NCBI GenBank assembly: GCA_963920765.1
Contig: OY987245.1
Span: 13,904,727 to 13,968,726, forward strand
Source of the DNA: Ulota crispa
Lineage: Eukaryota; Streptophyta; Bryopsida; Orthotrichales; Orthotrichaceae
Reading direction: 5' to 3'
DNA: 64,000 bases
A program made the translations under genes and the position numbers. The notes below the pieces were generated by a model that was not told where the DNA came from, did not search any database, and saw only the letters and a list, made by a program, of their open reading frames with translations. Positions 13,101-24,907 of the stretch are shown here, in pieces (positions within the stretch are counted from its first letter, which is position 1; every line of letters starts with the position of its first letter).

Positions 13101-14560
13101 CGCTGTTTGTTACTTATGTATAGAATCCATTTGTCATCAAGGAATCAAAGGCTGAGAGAGTTTGAAGTACAATGAATTCCTGGATTTGTGGTCCTCACTT
13201 AACGAGCAAGAATTCTGCAGCGAAGGTTCACTATGCCTTTCCTTGCAATTACTGTGGGGAGAGAATTAGTGGTGTCAAATTCTACTGGAGGTTAAAACAT
13301 TTACCAAAATTGAAGACGTCTACACAAAACTATATAGATTTTGTGTTTTGCATAAAAGGATCTCTTAGAACTACATAAATGAGATTTTTAGGCACGGTGG
13401 TAAAGTAATTCACAATACTCTGATTTAATTTAGTATAAATTGGGTTGTGGTTTTAAATAATATCATGTGATTCAATTGGCTTAAATTTAAGAGATGTTAA
13501 GAGAACGTATCTCAATCATAAACTGGGTGAAGGATGTTGCATTATGGAGATTGTGTCATCAAGTTGCTAGCTAAAAGAAAAAATAGGTTTTGTGCCACAA
13601 CCCTATTTGAAAACAAAGATGAAAGACATGTAACACCTTCACACTAATTAGACAAAAATCATCCAAATTAAGGTAAAGAGATATTACGTTATTCAAATCT
13701 TGCACTAATTAAAAACAATTTGTGTAGTGCGCTCCACAATAATTGCACTAAAATGTATGTGTAGGACACTTTAAGGAATTCATAGAAATAATAGAACCCA
13801 ACAAATTGTGTAATGATTTTACAACTTTATTTGCTTATGAACCCCCTGGACCATACGGACAAACTCCAAATGATGAATGAATGTAAACCTGTTCCACGCA
13901 TACAGAAACATGATTCCTCTTTGAGAACATGTGTTATTGGATTTTTTGTTAGTTTTGAACATTTGAGTTGTTTAGATTTACTTTTATTTTTTGATTGTAA
14001 GTATTCTAAGGATTAAATGATACAATTATGTTTCACTATAAATAATGACTTTCCTAGTTCAAACACGGCCCTTCAAAAAGAACTTCTTTAGTCAAGGAAG
14101 AGAAATTCCAAAAATTCACTCTAACAAGAAATAAACACTATAAATTGAAGGGGCACAAAACGCTGTAGATGATTGATGGTTTGCAATTCCTTCTCAAGCT
14201 TAGACTATTGTGTTATTTGTTGCAGATCTTATTGGAATATATTGATGAGTGCAACGGTACATCCAATCTTATGGACATAACCTATGGGTTATAGTTGTTC
14301 AAATTCACTTACAATAAAGGATAATCAAATTAGTCTAAAATTCATGAACTTTGAAGTAGCCGAAACACAATGGGTTATTGGTAGTCTAAAGAACAAAGAA
14401 GCACCACTAGTAGCACAATATGCTTAGCAGTACTTACATACTCCAATATGTAGAGTGACATTTGGGTAGAATATACAACAGCTCAATAGGTAAGATGTAA
14501 TTAAGTATTCTATAATTCAATACTGCAGTTTTATGATTGGGTGGCAGCTATATTTGCATA
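10138..14560. other. AT-rich intergenic DNA, mostly featureless
   Basis: No ORF here has the length or composition of a gene. Apart from the tRNA-like segment near 12650-12740, there are only poly-A/T runs and short motifs. An isolated TTAACCCCTCAAAG at 10327 and TAAACCCTTAAACGCTCAAG at 12603 resemble the ends of the TTAA-flanked MITE family described further right, but no partner end was identified for either. Confidence 0.5.
12625..12740 (-). repeat. tRNA-derived SINE-like head
   Basis: On the minus strand, GGTTTAGTGGC resembles a tRNA internal A box and, about 35-40 bases on, TGGATTCAAACTTGG resembles a B box. The spacing and the wording around the boxes are like the heads of plant tRNA-derived SINEs. 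The 3' tail and target duplications were not found, so the boundaries are approximate. A degraded tRNA pseudogene is the alternative. Confidence 0.4.
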
Positions 14561-14817
14561 TAATGCCATATTAGGTAAATTGGGAAAAACAATACATTTT
14601 GGGACTTTTGAAGGATTAAGGTGATCATCTTAATCCGAGCTCCAACTTTTTTTGGTACACGTGCCCTCACTTGAGAAGAGGAATTTGAGTGGGAAAAAAT
14701 CTTAGTGCCTCAAACTAAATCTGATACCTTTGAATCTAGTTTAAGGTAACTTTTTGGGTTTAAGGTGGAGTACAAAATGATACATTTGTTTTTCCCAATT
14801 TACCTAATATGGTGTTA
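14561..14817. mobile_element. MITE, 'TTGGGAAAAACA' family, copy 1
   Basis: This roughly 255-bp element begins AATGCCATATTAGG then TAAATTGGGAAAAACA and ends with the matching inverse (GTTTTTCCCAATTTA then CCTAATATGGTGTT). Inside is a region shared with the copies at 16415-16663 and 53193-53454, including GTAACTTTTTGGGTTTAAGG, here inverted relative to them. No transposase is present. Superfamily was not determined. Confidence 0.65.
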
Positions 14818-14943
14818 TATCATTTATACTTTAACAATACTGTAAAATTCTTGTTTGAAAGTCTTCAACTATTTGTTCTCATAAATTCCATTTCTTAACA
14901 AATCTTCATGTTAGTGAAAATCTCACTAGTCCCTTTATTAGTC

Positions 14944-16269
14944 TTAACCCCTATAGGCCCAAGTGTCCCCTCGGGGGACAAATGGACCTTAGGCATGTAC
15001 CTATGACTAAATAAATGTTTACATATTTTTTGAAACTTTTGAGGATGGTGGGGAATCCAAATATGTATGTGCACATCTAATTATTTCTTCATTTCAACAT
15101 TTATTGAAGAAGTTATGCATGAATTTTTGAATAAAGGGAAGGAGGGCAGTCTAGGCAGCCAAAAAACTTCTTTAGAAATTGTATTTTAAAAAAATAAAAA
15201 TCTGAAATTGATTCTTTAGATTTTCATGTATGTGGGAAGCTTTGAATCATTCAATTTGATTGATGAGTGCAAAGTTCTAGTTTGCAAGTAGGTATTGGAC
15301 TCCCAAACCTCCATTCCTTTTGCCCCTTGTAAAATTTGGTGTTTTAATTTTTTTTTTAGTTTTTTTTTTCTAAGTTGTAGTAAGGTAGCTACCCCGTAAG
15401 AATGAGTTTAAGCACTTTAGCATGGTTAGGATAGTTGGACAAGCACAAAAATTATATCATTAGATTGGTAACAGAGAACAAAAAATATGAGTTTAGTTTG
15501 GGAAGTTATCCACGTAGTCATGTGTGCATGGGTATTTTTCAAAGTGCTAAATCATTGAAATTGTAGGAACCATGTTTAAGAGATGCTAATAACAAGGCTT
15601 GTTGGTTCTTAAATAGTGAGATGGGTACTCAAAACCGTTATACCATTCACCCACAACCATCACTTTGTCACCCGTAACCATCACTTAGTTCACTCATAAG
15701 CATTTGTTTTTTAATGATGATGTCAATGACACCCATGGGGACGGTCACAATGATGGATGCGGCTGCCTTAGACTAAGACTCCTTGGTTTTTACCGTTTGG
15801 ATCAAAGTAATTCAGATTTCTAAATTCTACATAGATCCTCCAATTTTGCCTAGTGTATATGCAAATTTCATGGCCTTACCGTATTGCAAGATTTCACAAA
15901 GTATGATTCACATCTCCAATTCATTTGAAAATTCTCCCACATCTACCTAACTTGGTCTTCTACATGGGAAAAATAAATCTCAACTTTGCGTAAAGCAATT
16001 TTTTTGATATAGGAGCTATCAAAAGCTTCTAAAAATTTTGGGCAGGGAAATTTTTTTTTTTTTTTCACTTTAGATGTCAATATCTCACTCCCCTACATTT
16101 AGAATGAGCTGATTTTTTTTCTTCTACAAGTACCTCCCATAGTCAAAAATAGGATCCTACAGTTGGATTTCCAAAAAAACTTATTTTCCTACCTTTCTAC
16201 TCATTCCCCAAAAAGTGATAGTTTTCAATGACTTTCATAGAAAAAAGGGCTTAGACCTTTAGAGGTTAA
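14944..16269. mobile_element. TTAA-flanked MITE-like element, 1.3 kb, with a solo fold-back arm at its left end
   Basis: The left end reads TTAACCCCTATAGGCCCAAG and the right end, inverted, reads TTAACCTCTAAAGGTCTAAG. The first ~385 bp (14944-15325) are similar to one arm of the fold-back element at 20464-21192, including GTGTCCCCTCGGGGGACAAA and the stretch around ATGTGGGAAGCTTTGAATCA. The second arm is missing and the rest is AT-rich filler, so this may be a rearranged copy. No coding capacity is seen. Confidence 0.5.
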
Positions 16270-16414
16270 GAGGATTATGGAGTTGAAAGCAACGAGGTAC
16301 TCTACCAGAGGCTCCCTCTACGTAACTACAAGAGGCTTTATCAATGCAACACTACTGCCATGTAAGATACCTACTTAAACATCCTTGTGTAGCTATTCTC
16401 AATACAAAGCCTCC

Positions 16415-16663
16415 AACGCAATATTCATTAATTTGGGAAAAACAAGAGTCCCACTTTGTTTTCCCCTCAAACTCAAAAAGTTACTTTAAAACCAGATTTG
16501 AAGGTATCAAATTTAATATGAGCCACTAAGATTTTTTCCTTTGCAAATCCCTCCTCTCAGGTGAGGGCACGAGTTGGTTTGAGGTGATCTCCTCAAACTT
16601 CCTGACTCACTTCTTGAAAGTCCCAAAATGTACCATTTTCCCAAATTAACGAATATCGCATTC
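16415..16663. mobile_element. MITE, 'TTGGGAAAAACA' family, copy 2
   Basis: The element is about 250 bp with inverted ends AACGCAATATTCATTAATTT and, read from the right, GAATGCGATATTCGTTAATT. The interior matches copies 1 and 3, for example GAAGGTATCAAATTTAATAT and CACTAAGATTTTTTCC. No ORF of interest is present. Confidence 0.65.
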
Positions 16664-18736
16664 TCCTCCCTTGCATACCACAACTAATAAAGTGACATCC
16701 ACAAAGCAAAGGAAATAAAAGAATGATCTATCATACCATTGTTTTGTGATATTGATGGGCATTATAATTGGAACTTATATTGAAGGATAGAACTCTTGAA
16801 AGATACATGTGTTACTTTAAAAAAAAACTAAAGAAGTAGCTTTTAACACCATGTTTTAGCTCAATGCAAGTTTGTCTTTTTTTGAAAATAAGGAGAGAGT
16901 CTCAACAAAAGGGATTCCACAAACCAAAAAGATTCTCAAAATCCAACCCCTCCCCTTGGTTTGAATAAGAGGCATCACAGTTGGAATTGCAAGAAGGTGT
17001 AAAATTTAAAAAGTGAGTTGAAATTTAGAATAACCAATCACTTACATCATTGAACATTTCCTTCTAGGTTTTCTAAAAATCAAGGAAAAGAGTTGGATTT
17101 CAAAAATCTTTTTTGGTTTTTGGAATCCCTTTAGTTGAGCCTCTCCCCTTGTTTTTAGAATAAAGAAATAAACTTGCATGTAGCTAAAATAAGGGGCCCA
17201 AGCTATGTTTTCTTTTTCTTTTTGCTTGTAACACATGTATCTTCCAAGAGTTCTATCTTTTAGCATAAGAGGATTTGCATCCTTACATGCAAAGGGTTTG
17301 ACACTTGCAATACTAGATGATAAATGCTTTGGCCCCACAATGTTTTGATGACACTCAAACCAAGCATGTCAAGAAACGGCCCCCTTAAATCATTATTCAT
17401 CCTAAGTTTAATAAGCTTTATCCTATACTCCACTTGATGATTGATCAATTGACTATTTATGAGACACATTTGAAGAGCAAAGGTGGGGGAAAATCATTTT
17501 GAAAGCTCCTAAAAAATGAATGTAAACTATATGGATGTTTTAAGTTTCAACTTTGATGCCCACTATTGTGATGGTAGGGTCCACATTCCACAACCATGGT
17601 TATGGCAATGCTTGACCACAACGCAAACAGCTAAGGTGAATTGACCCCTCATTGTCCTTTTCTTGAATGAATGAGGCCAATAGTTTAATCAACTACCTTA
17701 TGAGGTTGTGATGCTAGGGTGAAAAAGTTATGCTTTTTCATATTTCAAAATTTTTGAGAGTTCAAAATTTTTCATGAGGAGTTTGAATTTGAAAATTTTG
17801 ACTTCACATTTGAATTTAGAGGCCTTGAGAAAAAGCCCCCTTGAGGAAAACCTAGAGGGTCCAGAGACAACGTGATTTTTGAGACCTTGATTTAGCCTAG
17901 ATCCCAAGAGGAAGATGTAATTGAACACTACAAAAATAGGAGATAAATTATTACTTTATCCTTGCTTGAAATTTACAGAATTTTTCCACCCTAGCCCAAA
18001 AGCCCGAAAACATAAATGTACAGTGAACAGGACAGCAAAGCCTCATTCATCTAGGCAGGGGGCAATGAGGGGTCAGTTCATCCCGGGCAGCACGGACAGA
18101 TTTTGGTATTGCGGGGAGTAACGATCAAGCAAAAGCGCATTGTTTCTCTACAACTTTGTGCACTGAAAGTCGGCCCTAAGCCCCTTTGCTTATTGTCACC
18201 ACAGTGCCCGACTGGCCCACAGTCTGCCCCCCTGCCCCTACCCAGCCCCACACCCCTTTGCTTTTCCTATACCAAATCAATGCCAATGATGCTCTCTAAA
18301 TATCTCCTGGTCAGAGGAACATCACGATAGTCGCCACCTTTGTTGTGCACGTGAATGACTTCCATGAAAATATTAACGTCGTTTGTTGTTACTTTCAACA
18401 TTTTTGAGATTCGTACAAGACTCAGGGCGTCCTTCCATGCTACACTAGTGGTAGTCACGGTTGGTCTGAGATTCAGTTTTCCGTGAAGATTGAGAAAAGG
18501 TAGAGTGAAAGTATGAGCCAATATGATGGGTGTAACAACATAAGATGAACTTAGAATTACGAGAAGTAAAAGTTCTCTTGCAAAAATCTGAAGGACGCCA
18601 TTTCTCCACGCCTGGGCGAGGATTAAAAAAATTCTCAATTTTCACGGAAAATCTCTCGCGCAAGTCGCAGACTGCCAGCCGCATTGGTTTCTGTGAAGAT
18701 TGAGAATGATAAAAAATGAATTGTAACTACCGCTAT
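16664..18736. other. Repeat fragments, no gene
   Basis: Two dispersed repeat pieces can be recognised. Bases 17381-17485 (ATTATTCATCCTAAGTTTAA and onward) recur inverted at 21955-22065 and direct at 24698-24790 and 60855-60945. Bases 17725-17990 (GAGTTTGAATTTGAAAATTT and onward) recur near 23170-23330, 27190-27260 and 43940-44110. A C-rich tract (18205-18255) and a poorly conserved segment fill the rest. ORFs near 18267-18684 show no recognisable domain. Confidence 0.45.
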
Positions 18737-19042
18737 TGAATATTGCGTGTAGGTTGCCCCACACTAATTTCTTGACATTTTGCACTAAATAAATAATTAC
18801 TGTGCTGCTACAATAATTTTCATCAAATATTATTGCCACAAACGCCACAAATAATTTTTATAGAGCTTGTCAACAAATATGAAGTTGCTAAAAGACAAAC
18901 TAACAATTTTCAATTTATAAACCATGTCAAATCCAAGTATTTAAAGAGTTGCATGTGCCTCCAAGTGGCCAAGTGATGAGTCATGAGTAACTTACCAAGG
19001 TAAGACAACCTAATTGTTAAGGCAACCTAAATGCAATATTCA
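18737..19042 (+). mobile_element. MITE, 'TTAGGTTGCC' family, copy A
   Basis: This ~305-bp element has inverted ends GAATATTGCGTGTAGGTTGC and, from the right, GAATATTGCATTTAGGTTGC. The interior has family landmarks: CACACTAATTTCTTGACATT near the left end, then GAGTTGCATGTGCCTCCAAG and GTGATGAGTCATGAG near the right end. It is one of six copies or fragments in this window. Superfamily and target duplication were not determined. Confidence 0.75.
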
Positions 19043-19274
19043 GTGTAGCTCAGTGGCTGATGAAGATAAATTTAGGCAACCGATAATCGGTCCGATTGGG
19101 GTTCTAATTTTTTGGAACCTCAATCTGCTTGAATATCGGTTGGCTAGCTTTACCTTCACTGGCCACCAAGCTAGCATGGAAGGACGCCCTTACAAGGAAG
19201 AAGAACCTGATTTATATGCAGTTGGCTCCATTGAGGATTACCATGTGTTTGTTTAAATCCCAAAACTACACTAT
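19043..19274. repeat. Segment between two inverted MITEs, with an A-box-like motif and a hairpin
   Basis: The segment starts with TGTAGCTCAGTGGCTGATG, which resembles a tRNA A box, although the B-box candidate (GGGGTTCTAATTT) is weak. It also contains the inverted pair CCGATTGGGGTTC / GGAACCTCAATCTG. A related hairpin followed by GAGCATGGAAGGAGGCCCT occurs at 63481-63605 (here GCATGGAAGGACGCCCT). It is therefore a dispersed repeat, possibly SINE-like. Confidence 0.4.
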
Positions 19275-19567
19275 GTATATTGCATTTAGGTTGTCTTAAC
19301 GATTAGGTTGCTTTACTTTGAAAAATTACCTCATGACTCATTACCTTGTCACTTGAAGACACATGCGATTTTTTAGATATTAGGATTTCACATGGTTTAC
19401 AACCTAAACGTGCTGCTAATTTATTTTTTTGTAACTCTAATGTAATTGTTAGACTCTTCCAAAAAAATCATTGTAATATATTATTGATGAAAACAACTGT
19501 AGTATCAATAAGTGTTTATATAGTGTAAAATGATGAGAAACTAGTGTAGGGCAGCCCAAATGAAATA
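19268..19567 (-). mobile_element. MITE, 'TTAGGTTGCC' family, copy B (inverted)
   Basis: This copy lies in opposite orientation to copy A. It opens with ACACTATGTATATTGCATTT then AGGTTGTC and ends GTGTAGGGCAGCCCAAATG, a decayed version of the family end. The landmarks CTCATGACTCATTACC and AGTGTAAAATGATGAG match the complement of copy A. Copies A and B bracket the 19043-19274 segment. Confidence 0.65.
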
Positions 19568-20463
19568 GGCTTTATAAGAGTGGAAGAGAGAACATGTGGT
19601 AGGAACTATAGGAAATATATCCTTGTCTTGAGAAGGGCAAAGCTTTATCCTTCAATGTCTTAGAGACACTGAAATACATTTGTAACCAAATACATCATGG
19701 TATGCTATTCTAGCATTGGCACCCGTTTGGAGTTCTGGAAGCTATAACTAATATTTGAATAACAAAATGAACAATTAATGTTGCAATATTTAAATAAATT
19801 TTAAAGCTGATGTGCTATCATTTTCGTAGAAAATCAGTGTTTTGAGTTTTGGATTTTTAAGCACAAAAAAACTTTGAAAAGTGTTGTGTGGATCATGACT
19901 CACAGAACTTGCAAATAAGTACAGCCCTCAATATTTGAGGATTTTTAAAGCCTTGACATTTTGGATTAAATTTTTAGGAGTCTTGTGTGTTGACAAAAAA
20001 CTAAATCCATAAAATATCCAATTTTAAATCTTTCTTTGAAAAAAAAGTAACGACATTATAAGGTCAAAGTACCTAGTATTGTATTGTAAGCTAATTTTCA
20101 TATTTGGGTTAAAGTTGTAGTCAAACATTATTTTTCACTTGTACGCATATAGGAAATGAATAAAAAAAATCCAAAACAGCAAGTAAAAACCAACGATTCT
20201 TGGAGAATTTGTGTGTTGTTCTACACATTTCTGATAGCAAACTTGAATTGCCTTTGAAGCATTCTATAGATACCCTTTCAAGTTTTTCAAAGAATCCATT
20301 CATACGTGACTACAATACTTTACAACCATGTTATGCCACTTGAAAAAGCTAAAGCCATGTACCATGACAATTTTGGGTCATATTGGAAACACCTCAAAAA
20401 ATACACTAATGACAAAATGGGAATGAACAAAACTGAGACTGTTTTACCTTATGACAATGTCTT
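19568..20463. other. AT-rich intergenic DNA, nothing recognised
   Basis: No gene, repeat pair or RNA gene was recognised. Homopolymer runs are common and ORFs are short and unlike proteins. Confidence 0.5.
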
Positions 20464-21192
20464 TTAACCCCTAAAGGCCTAAGTGTCCCCTTGGGGGACA
20501 AATGGGATTTTGGGCATGTACCTATGGCTAGACTACTTTGTGTGATTTTCTAAAACTTTTATGGAAGATGGAGAATTCAAAAATTTATGTGAGCGTCTCA
20601 TTTTTTCTTCGTTCCAACATTTTTTGAAGAAGTTAAAAATGAAGTTATGAAAGATGGGGGAGGACAGGTAGCCCAAAAACTTCATTAAAAATTGCATTTT
20701 TAAAAAATAACATTGTGACGTTGATTCTTTAGACTTAAGTATATGTGGGAAGCTTTGAATCATTCAATTTTGATTGATGCGATGAAAGTTATGAGAAATT
20801 TTAGTTTGCAAGTAAAGCATGGTTTTGAGATTTTCCACACCTACAAGCAAACTAAAAGTTCTCATAACTTTTATATCATCATTTAGAATTGAATGATTCA
20901 AAGCTTCCCACATATATGTACGTCTAAAGAACCAACCTAAAAATTTTATTTAAAAAAAAATACAATTTTTAAAGAAGTTTTTGGGTTGCTTGCCTTCCCT
21001 TGTTTTTCAAAAATTCATTTTTAGCTTTTTCAAAAAATATTGAAACAAAGAAAAAATTAGATGCCCACATAGATCTTTGAATTCCCATCTTCCGTAAATG
21101 TTTTAGAAAATCACACAAAGTAGTTTAGCCACAGGTACATGCCCAAAATCCCATTTGTCCCTCTAGGGGACACTTGGGCCTTTAGGAGTTAA
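20464..21192. mobile_element. Long fold-back element with TTAA-flanked termini
   Basis: This 729-bp element is almost one large inverted repeat. The left arm (20464 to about 20820) and right arm (about 20865 to 21192, inverted) match along most of their length around a short centre near 20840. Ends are TTAACCCCTAAAGGCCTAAG and, from the right, TTAACTCCTAAAGGCCCAAG. TTAA sits at both outer edges, as expected for a TTAA target duplication with CCCC..GGAG termini. Each arm also contains the small palindrome GTCCCCTTGGGGGAC or its counterpart. No ORF encodes a transposase. Confidence 0.85.
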
Positions 21193-22996
21193 AGAAAATA
21201 TGCTTGTTGATTTTGGACCCCAAAAAAATGAAGACATAGTTACAATAAAAAAAACACATCTCTTGGACAAGAAGGGGCATGAAGACTAAAATACCCACTG
21301 AAAGATTGAACATTGGGTTTACAAAGTAGGCCTAAAATTTTGGATAAATACCCATGTCATCTTAAAAGCTGTCTTTCAAATGCTCTTTTTTTAAAATCCA
21401 AGAGAATTTTCTAAGATTTGAGAAATTTTTAGATGTCTGAAATCTCTTCTTATTGCCACTCTCTCCATGCTGTCAAAAAAGATAAGTTTGCATTTGACAA
21501 TAACATGGGCATCAAAGTTCTTTTTTTGGTTTTCTTTTTAAATACAATTCTTTATGTTACCCAAGAGTCCAATGTCCCTTCGCAAATGTCAATCTTGATA
21601 CCCATAAATAAAAAAGTTGTAGTAAACCTTAGAAAATTTCCATTTTCTTGAAGCATTCTTGCATGAAAAATTGGAGGTTTTCTCATGCAAATTTACAAGT
21701 CCTCTCATGAAAACCAAAAAGTTTTGTACATCTTACAAGGCATCAAAACGTGCAAGCATGGGCTCTCTTGCTTGTGTAAACATGGAGACCATAGAGAAAA
21801 ATCAAGTCTCTCCTCTAGCAAAGGCTTGGAGTGGAAAAATAGATTTAGCTTTGCAATGTATTGAGAGCATCCGCACCCTCACATGCAATCACTTGTGCAC
21901 AAAGTGTTTACATCTACTTTTGAAGAGTCCTTTAAAAACTTATCTCCCAGTCTTGCTCTTCAAATGTGTCTCACAAATAGTCAATTGACCAATCATAAAA
22001 TGAAGTATAGAATGAAACTTACTAAACTTAGATGAATAATGATTTTAAGGATCATTGCTTGACACACATGAGTGTCAAGAAAACATTTTGAGGGGGCCTA
22101 AGCACTTATCATTCGCATATTGCATGTGTGAGACATGAGAGTGTAAGGGTGCAGTCTATGGCATTTTTTTTCCCACCAGATCTTTGTTATCCACAATGCA
22201 TTGAGTAATAAATGAAAAGACCAGCACACATTGGTTCAAATTTGTCATAATTTACTAGTCTGGCTCCATTGTGCCATGAAAAAAAATGCCCTGGTGCAGA
22301 TGCTCTGAGCTTTGAAACTCTATGACTTGAGGAAGTCTTTGTAGGGCTGTAGCGGAGAAGGCTTTTACTGAGAGACTTGTTTACTGTATCGTAGGCTTGT
22401 AGCAATGGTGGTAACTTATTGGCAGAAAGTGCAGATGTGAAGATTGTGGAGATTGCAAAAATTGCATAGAATGCATACACATCACGGGAAAGGTTCGTTA
22501 TAGGATTCATAGTGCAAAACCAGGGAATCTTTAAAGGTTTTCAATAGTCGACTGACACGCACCCTAGAATGCATGCAGGTAAGGATAACAAACACAGAAC
22601 CGTCCACGTGTGCATCATTCAAAAAACCAGAACTATATTTATTAGTTACAATCCAAATAAGGGCAAAACCCTTCGGCGGCCTCATCCATTTTTCCACCCA
22701 TCTTTGTTGGCGGCTTGGCACCAGTGTCAAACTGTGATAAGAGCATCTCCACCAAACCGGGAGGAATTCATCCAGCGGAAACATTGTGAACTTCCTTTTT
22801 TGTGTTGAATTACAATTTCTTCCACTCGTGTAACTAGATAAAGCAGTGCTCAACTAACAAGCCTTCTTGCTTGAAAAAGTTGATAGAATCTTCATCATTG
22901 CTAGTTCAACTTATTAATTGATAAAAAAAAAGTAGTGTTTACAAGCGATGTTGTGTATTGAAAAAATGTAATTTTTACAATGCAAGAAAAAATATA
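21193..22996. other. Intergenic DNA with repeat fragments and two weak minus-strand ORFs
   Basis: A dispersed repeat fragment lies at 21955-22065. Minus-strand ORFs at 22187-22510 and 22482-22853 (107 and 123 codons) overlap and are in slightly richer sequence. The first starts MNPITNLSRDVYAFYAIFAI and could have a hydrophobic leader, but neither resembles a family I know and no promoter or splice structure was found. They are not called as genes. Confidence 0.35.
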
Positions 22997-23572
22997 GGGA
23001 AAATATTGAAAATAGGCCTCACAATTGGCCATGTTTTGAAAATAACCTTGACAATTAAGAAATATAAAAAACAAGCCTCATCATATATCAAAAGTAGGCC
23101 TTGCAACTAAGGTGACCAAAATTTTGTGCATGTTAGTTTATGGGAATTAATATATGCACACGGGGGTTAAATTTTAGATGTTTACCATCAAAATGTTGAA
23201 TTTGAAAAATTTGAATGCAAATTTGAATTTAGGGGCCTTGATTTAGCCTAAGACCATGATGGGGTAGATTATTACTTTTACCTTGGTTTGTAAAAAAAAA
23301 ACTAAGCTTTTCCATGGGGCATTATTCAATTGTAACCTCCGTTGTGGTTCTTTTTGATGATAAATATCTAAGATTCTCACCCTTGCAATGTTGCATTTAT
23401 CAAACTCGGGGTGTGTATATTAAACCCCATAAAAAACATGGATGAAATTTTGGTCACCTTAGTTGCAAGACCTACTGTTGATACATGATGAGGCCTATTT
23501 TTGATATTTTTTAATTGTTAAGGTTAATTTTGAAATATGGCCAATTATCAGGCCTATTTTCAATATTTTCCC
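22997..23572. mobile_element. Fold-back MITE with GGGAAAATATTGAAAATAGG ends
   Basis: The ~575-bp element has inverted ends GGGAAAATATTGAAAATAGG at 22997 and its complement finishing at 23572. Similarity continues inward for roughly 130 bp (for example AGTAGGCCTTGCAACTAAGG against CCTTAGTTGCAAGACCTACT). The centre carries the GAATTTAGGGGCCTTGATTT repeat also seen at 17725-17990 and 43940-44110. No coding sequence is seen. Confidence 0.75.
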
Positions 23573-23961
23573 AAGAATATATTGACATGTCCAAGCATTA
23601 ATTGTTATCTTTCTATCCAAAAGTGTCCTTTGTCACAGCCTTCTGCCGGGCGGGTGTAGATGCTCGAAGATTAACGTAAAACTGGGCAAAACAGGTCCAT
23701 GGAAATGCGGAGGAATGTGGAGGAGGATGGACTTTTGGGATGCACTTGAGGATCTGATCCGGTGGCGCTGGGTTGGGGAAAGTGGAAAGTGGGAACCCAT
23801 GGGCTATGCCCATTGCACTGCACGAAAGGCCGTGGTCTGGGACCCAGACCCTAAGCACCAAGCTCAGTTTCATTGGGCATGATGGAATCACTCTCGCTCT
23901 GCAGTAGCTGGACGGCGCCTGACGGTCAGGCACTTGGCGGTATTTCTGCTTTTTTTTTCAT
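23573..23961. other. GC-richer island, no gene recognised
   Basis: Bases 23630-23940 are clearly richer in G and C than their surroundings and carry a 106-codon minus-strand ORF (23613-23933). Its translation resembles no known domain. The island may be a decayed exon or captured DNA; nothing proves it. Confidence 0.3.
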
Positions 23962-24203
23962 TTAATCCCTAAAGGACCAAGCAGCCCTTTGTGATCAGTA
24001 CAATATGGGGTATTTTTCTTGTATTTGGAGTGCATTCATACCTTTATTACATTTGAGATCAACAAAGAAGTTAGAATATAGATCAATGCTGTTTTAGTGG
24101 GGTAGTTAAGATCCCAAATTAAAACTTTTTGTTGGTAGAAAATGCTAGTTATACAGCAACATACATACTATGTATTATAGTAGCTTGGTCCTTCAAGGGT
24201 TAA
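23962..24203. mobile_element. Short TTAA-flanked MITE (242 bp)
   Basis: The left end is TTAATCCCTAAAGGACCAAG and the right end, inverted, is TTAACCCTTGAAGGACCAAG, agreeing at 17 of 20 positions. TTAA lies at both edges. It belongs to the same terminal family as 20464-21192 and others but has an unrelated short interior. Confidence 0.75.
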
Positions 24204-24367
24204 GCTTATGTTGGGCAGCATTGGTGTTTGGCTATTTGCAGGCGTTGCGGGCTTAAAATTTAGGCTCATCTTTAGGCTGGACTCATTTTGTTTCCACCAT
24301 TTCTATTGCCAATTGCAAACAAAAAGTACCAATTGCATGCACATCACTTGATTGCAACAACTTCCAA

Positions 24368-24580
24368 CTAAGGTAAGCATACTCAATTCCAACCACCTAC
24401 CTAATGTCGCTCATATGTACCCGTTGTGGTAATTTTAAAACAGAAATCAAGAAAAACCATAGATAACTTATTTTTTGTGTAAGCTATCTATGGCCTCCGT
24501 AGATTCCAACTCTAAAATGATTACATTGGATACATATGAACGGCATTGGGTAGTGGTTGGAATTGAGTATGCTTACCTTA
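24368..24580. mobile_element. MITE with CTAAGGTAAGCATACTCAAT ends
   Basis: The first ~29 bases are repeated inverted at the right end without visible mismatch (CTAAGGTAAGCATACTCAAT then TCCAACCAC). Weaker inverted similarity continues toward the centre (CCATAGATAACTTA against TAAGCTATCTATGG). It directly abuts the next MITE. Confidence 0.75.
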
Positions 24581-24904
24581 GAGCTTCTCTAGCCTTGCAC
24601 TAGAAGTGTCTGACACACACCAAGCATGGATGAGAAATGCTCAAGGCTCCTCAAAATCCTCTCATGGCACTCCACTCTAGAGTGTCAAAGCAGGGACCCT
24701 TCAAAACACTATTCATCTTAAGTTTAGTGAGCTTTATCCTATATTCACTTTGGTGAATGGTCAAATGACTATTTATGGGGCATGCTTGAAGTGCAGGGAC
24801 CATGTTTGAAGTGCATGACTAGAGAGCAAGAATTTTGAGGACCCTTCAAAAATAAATGTAATCTCTCGAAGTGTCAAGTTTGAAGTGCAAGGCTAGAGCT
24901 GCTC
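24581..24904. mobile_element. Tourist-like MITE with TTA target duplication, copy 1
   Basis: Ends are GAGCTTCTCTAGCCTTGCAC and, inverted, GAGCAGCTCTAGCCTTGCAC. TTA is found immediately outside both (24578-24580 and 24905-24907), the duplication made by PIF/Harbinger elements. The interior contains the dispersed 24698-24790 repeat. No transposase. Confidence 0.8.
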
Positions 24905-24907
24905 TTA

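Noticed and set aside
22187-22853. Two overlapping minus-strand ORFs of 107 and 123 codons
   Set aside because: No recognisable domain, mutually overlapping frames, no promoter or splice support.
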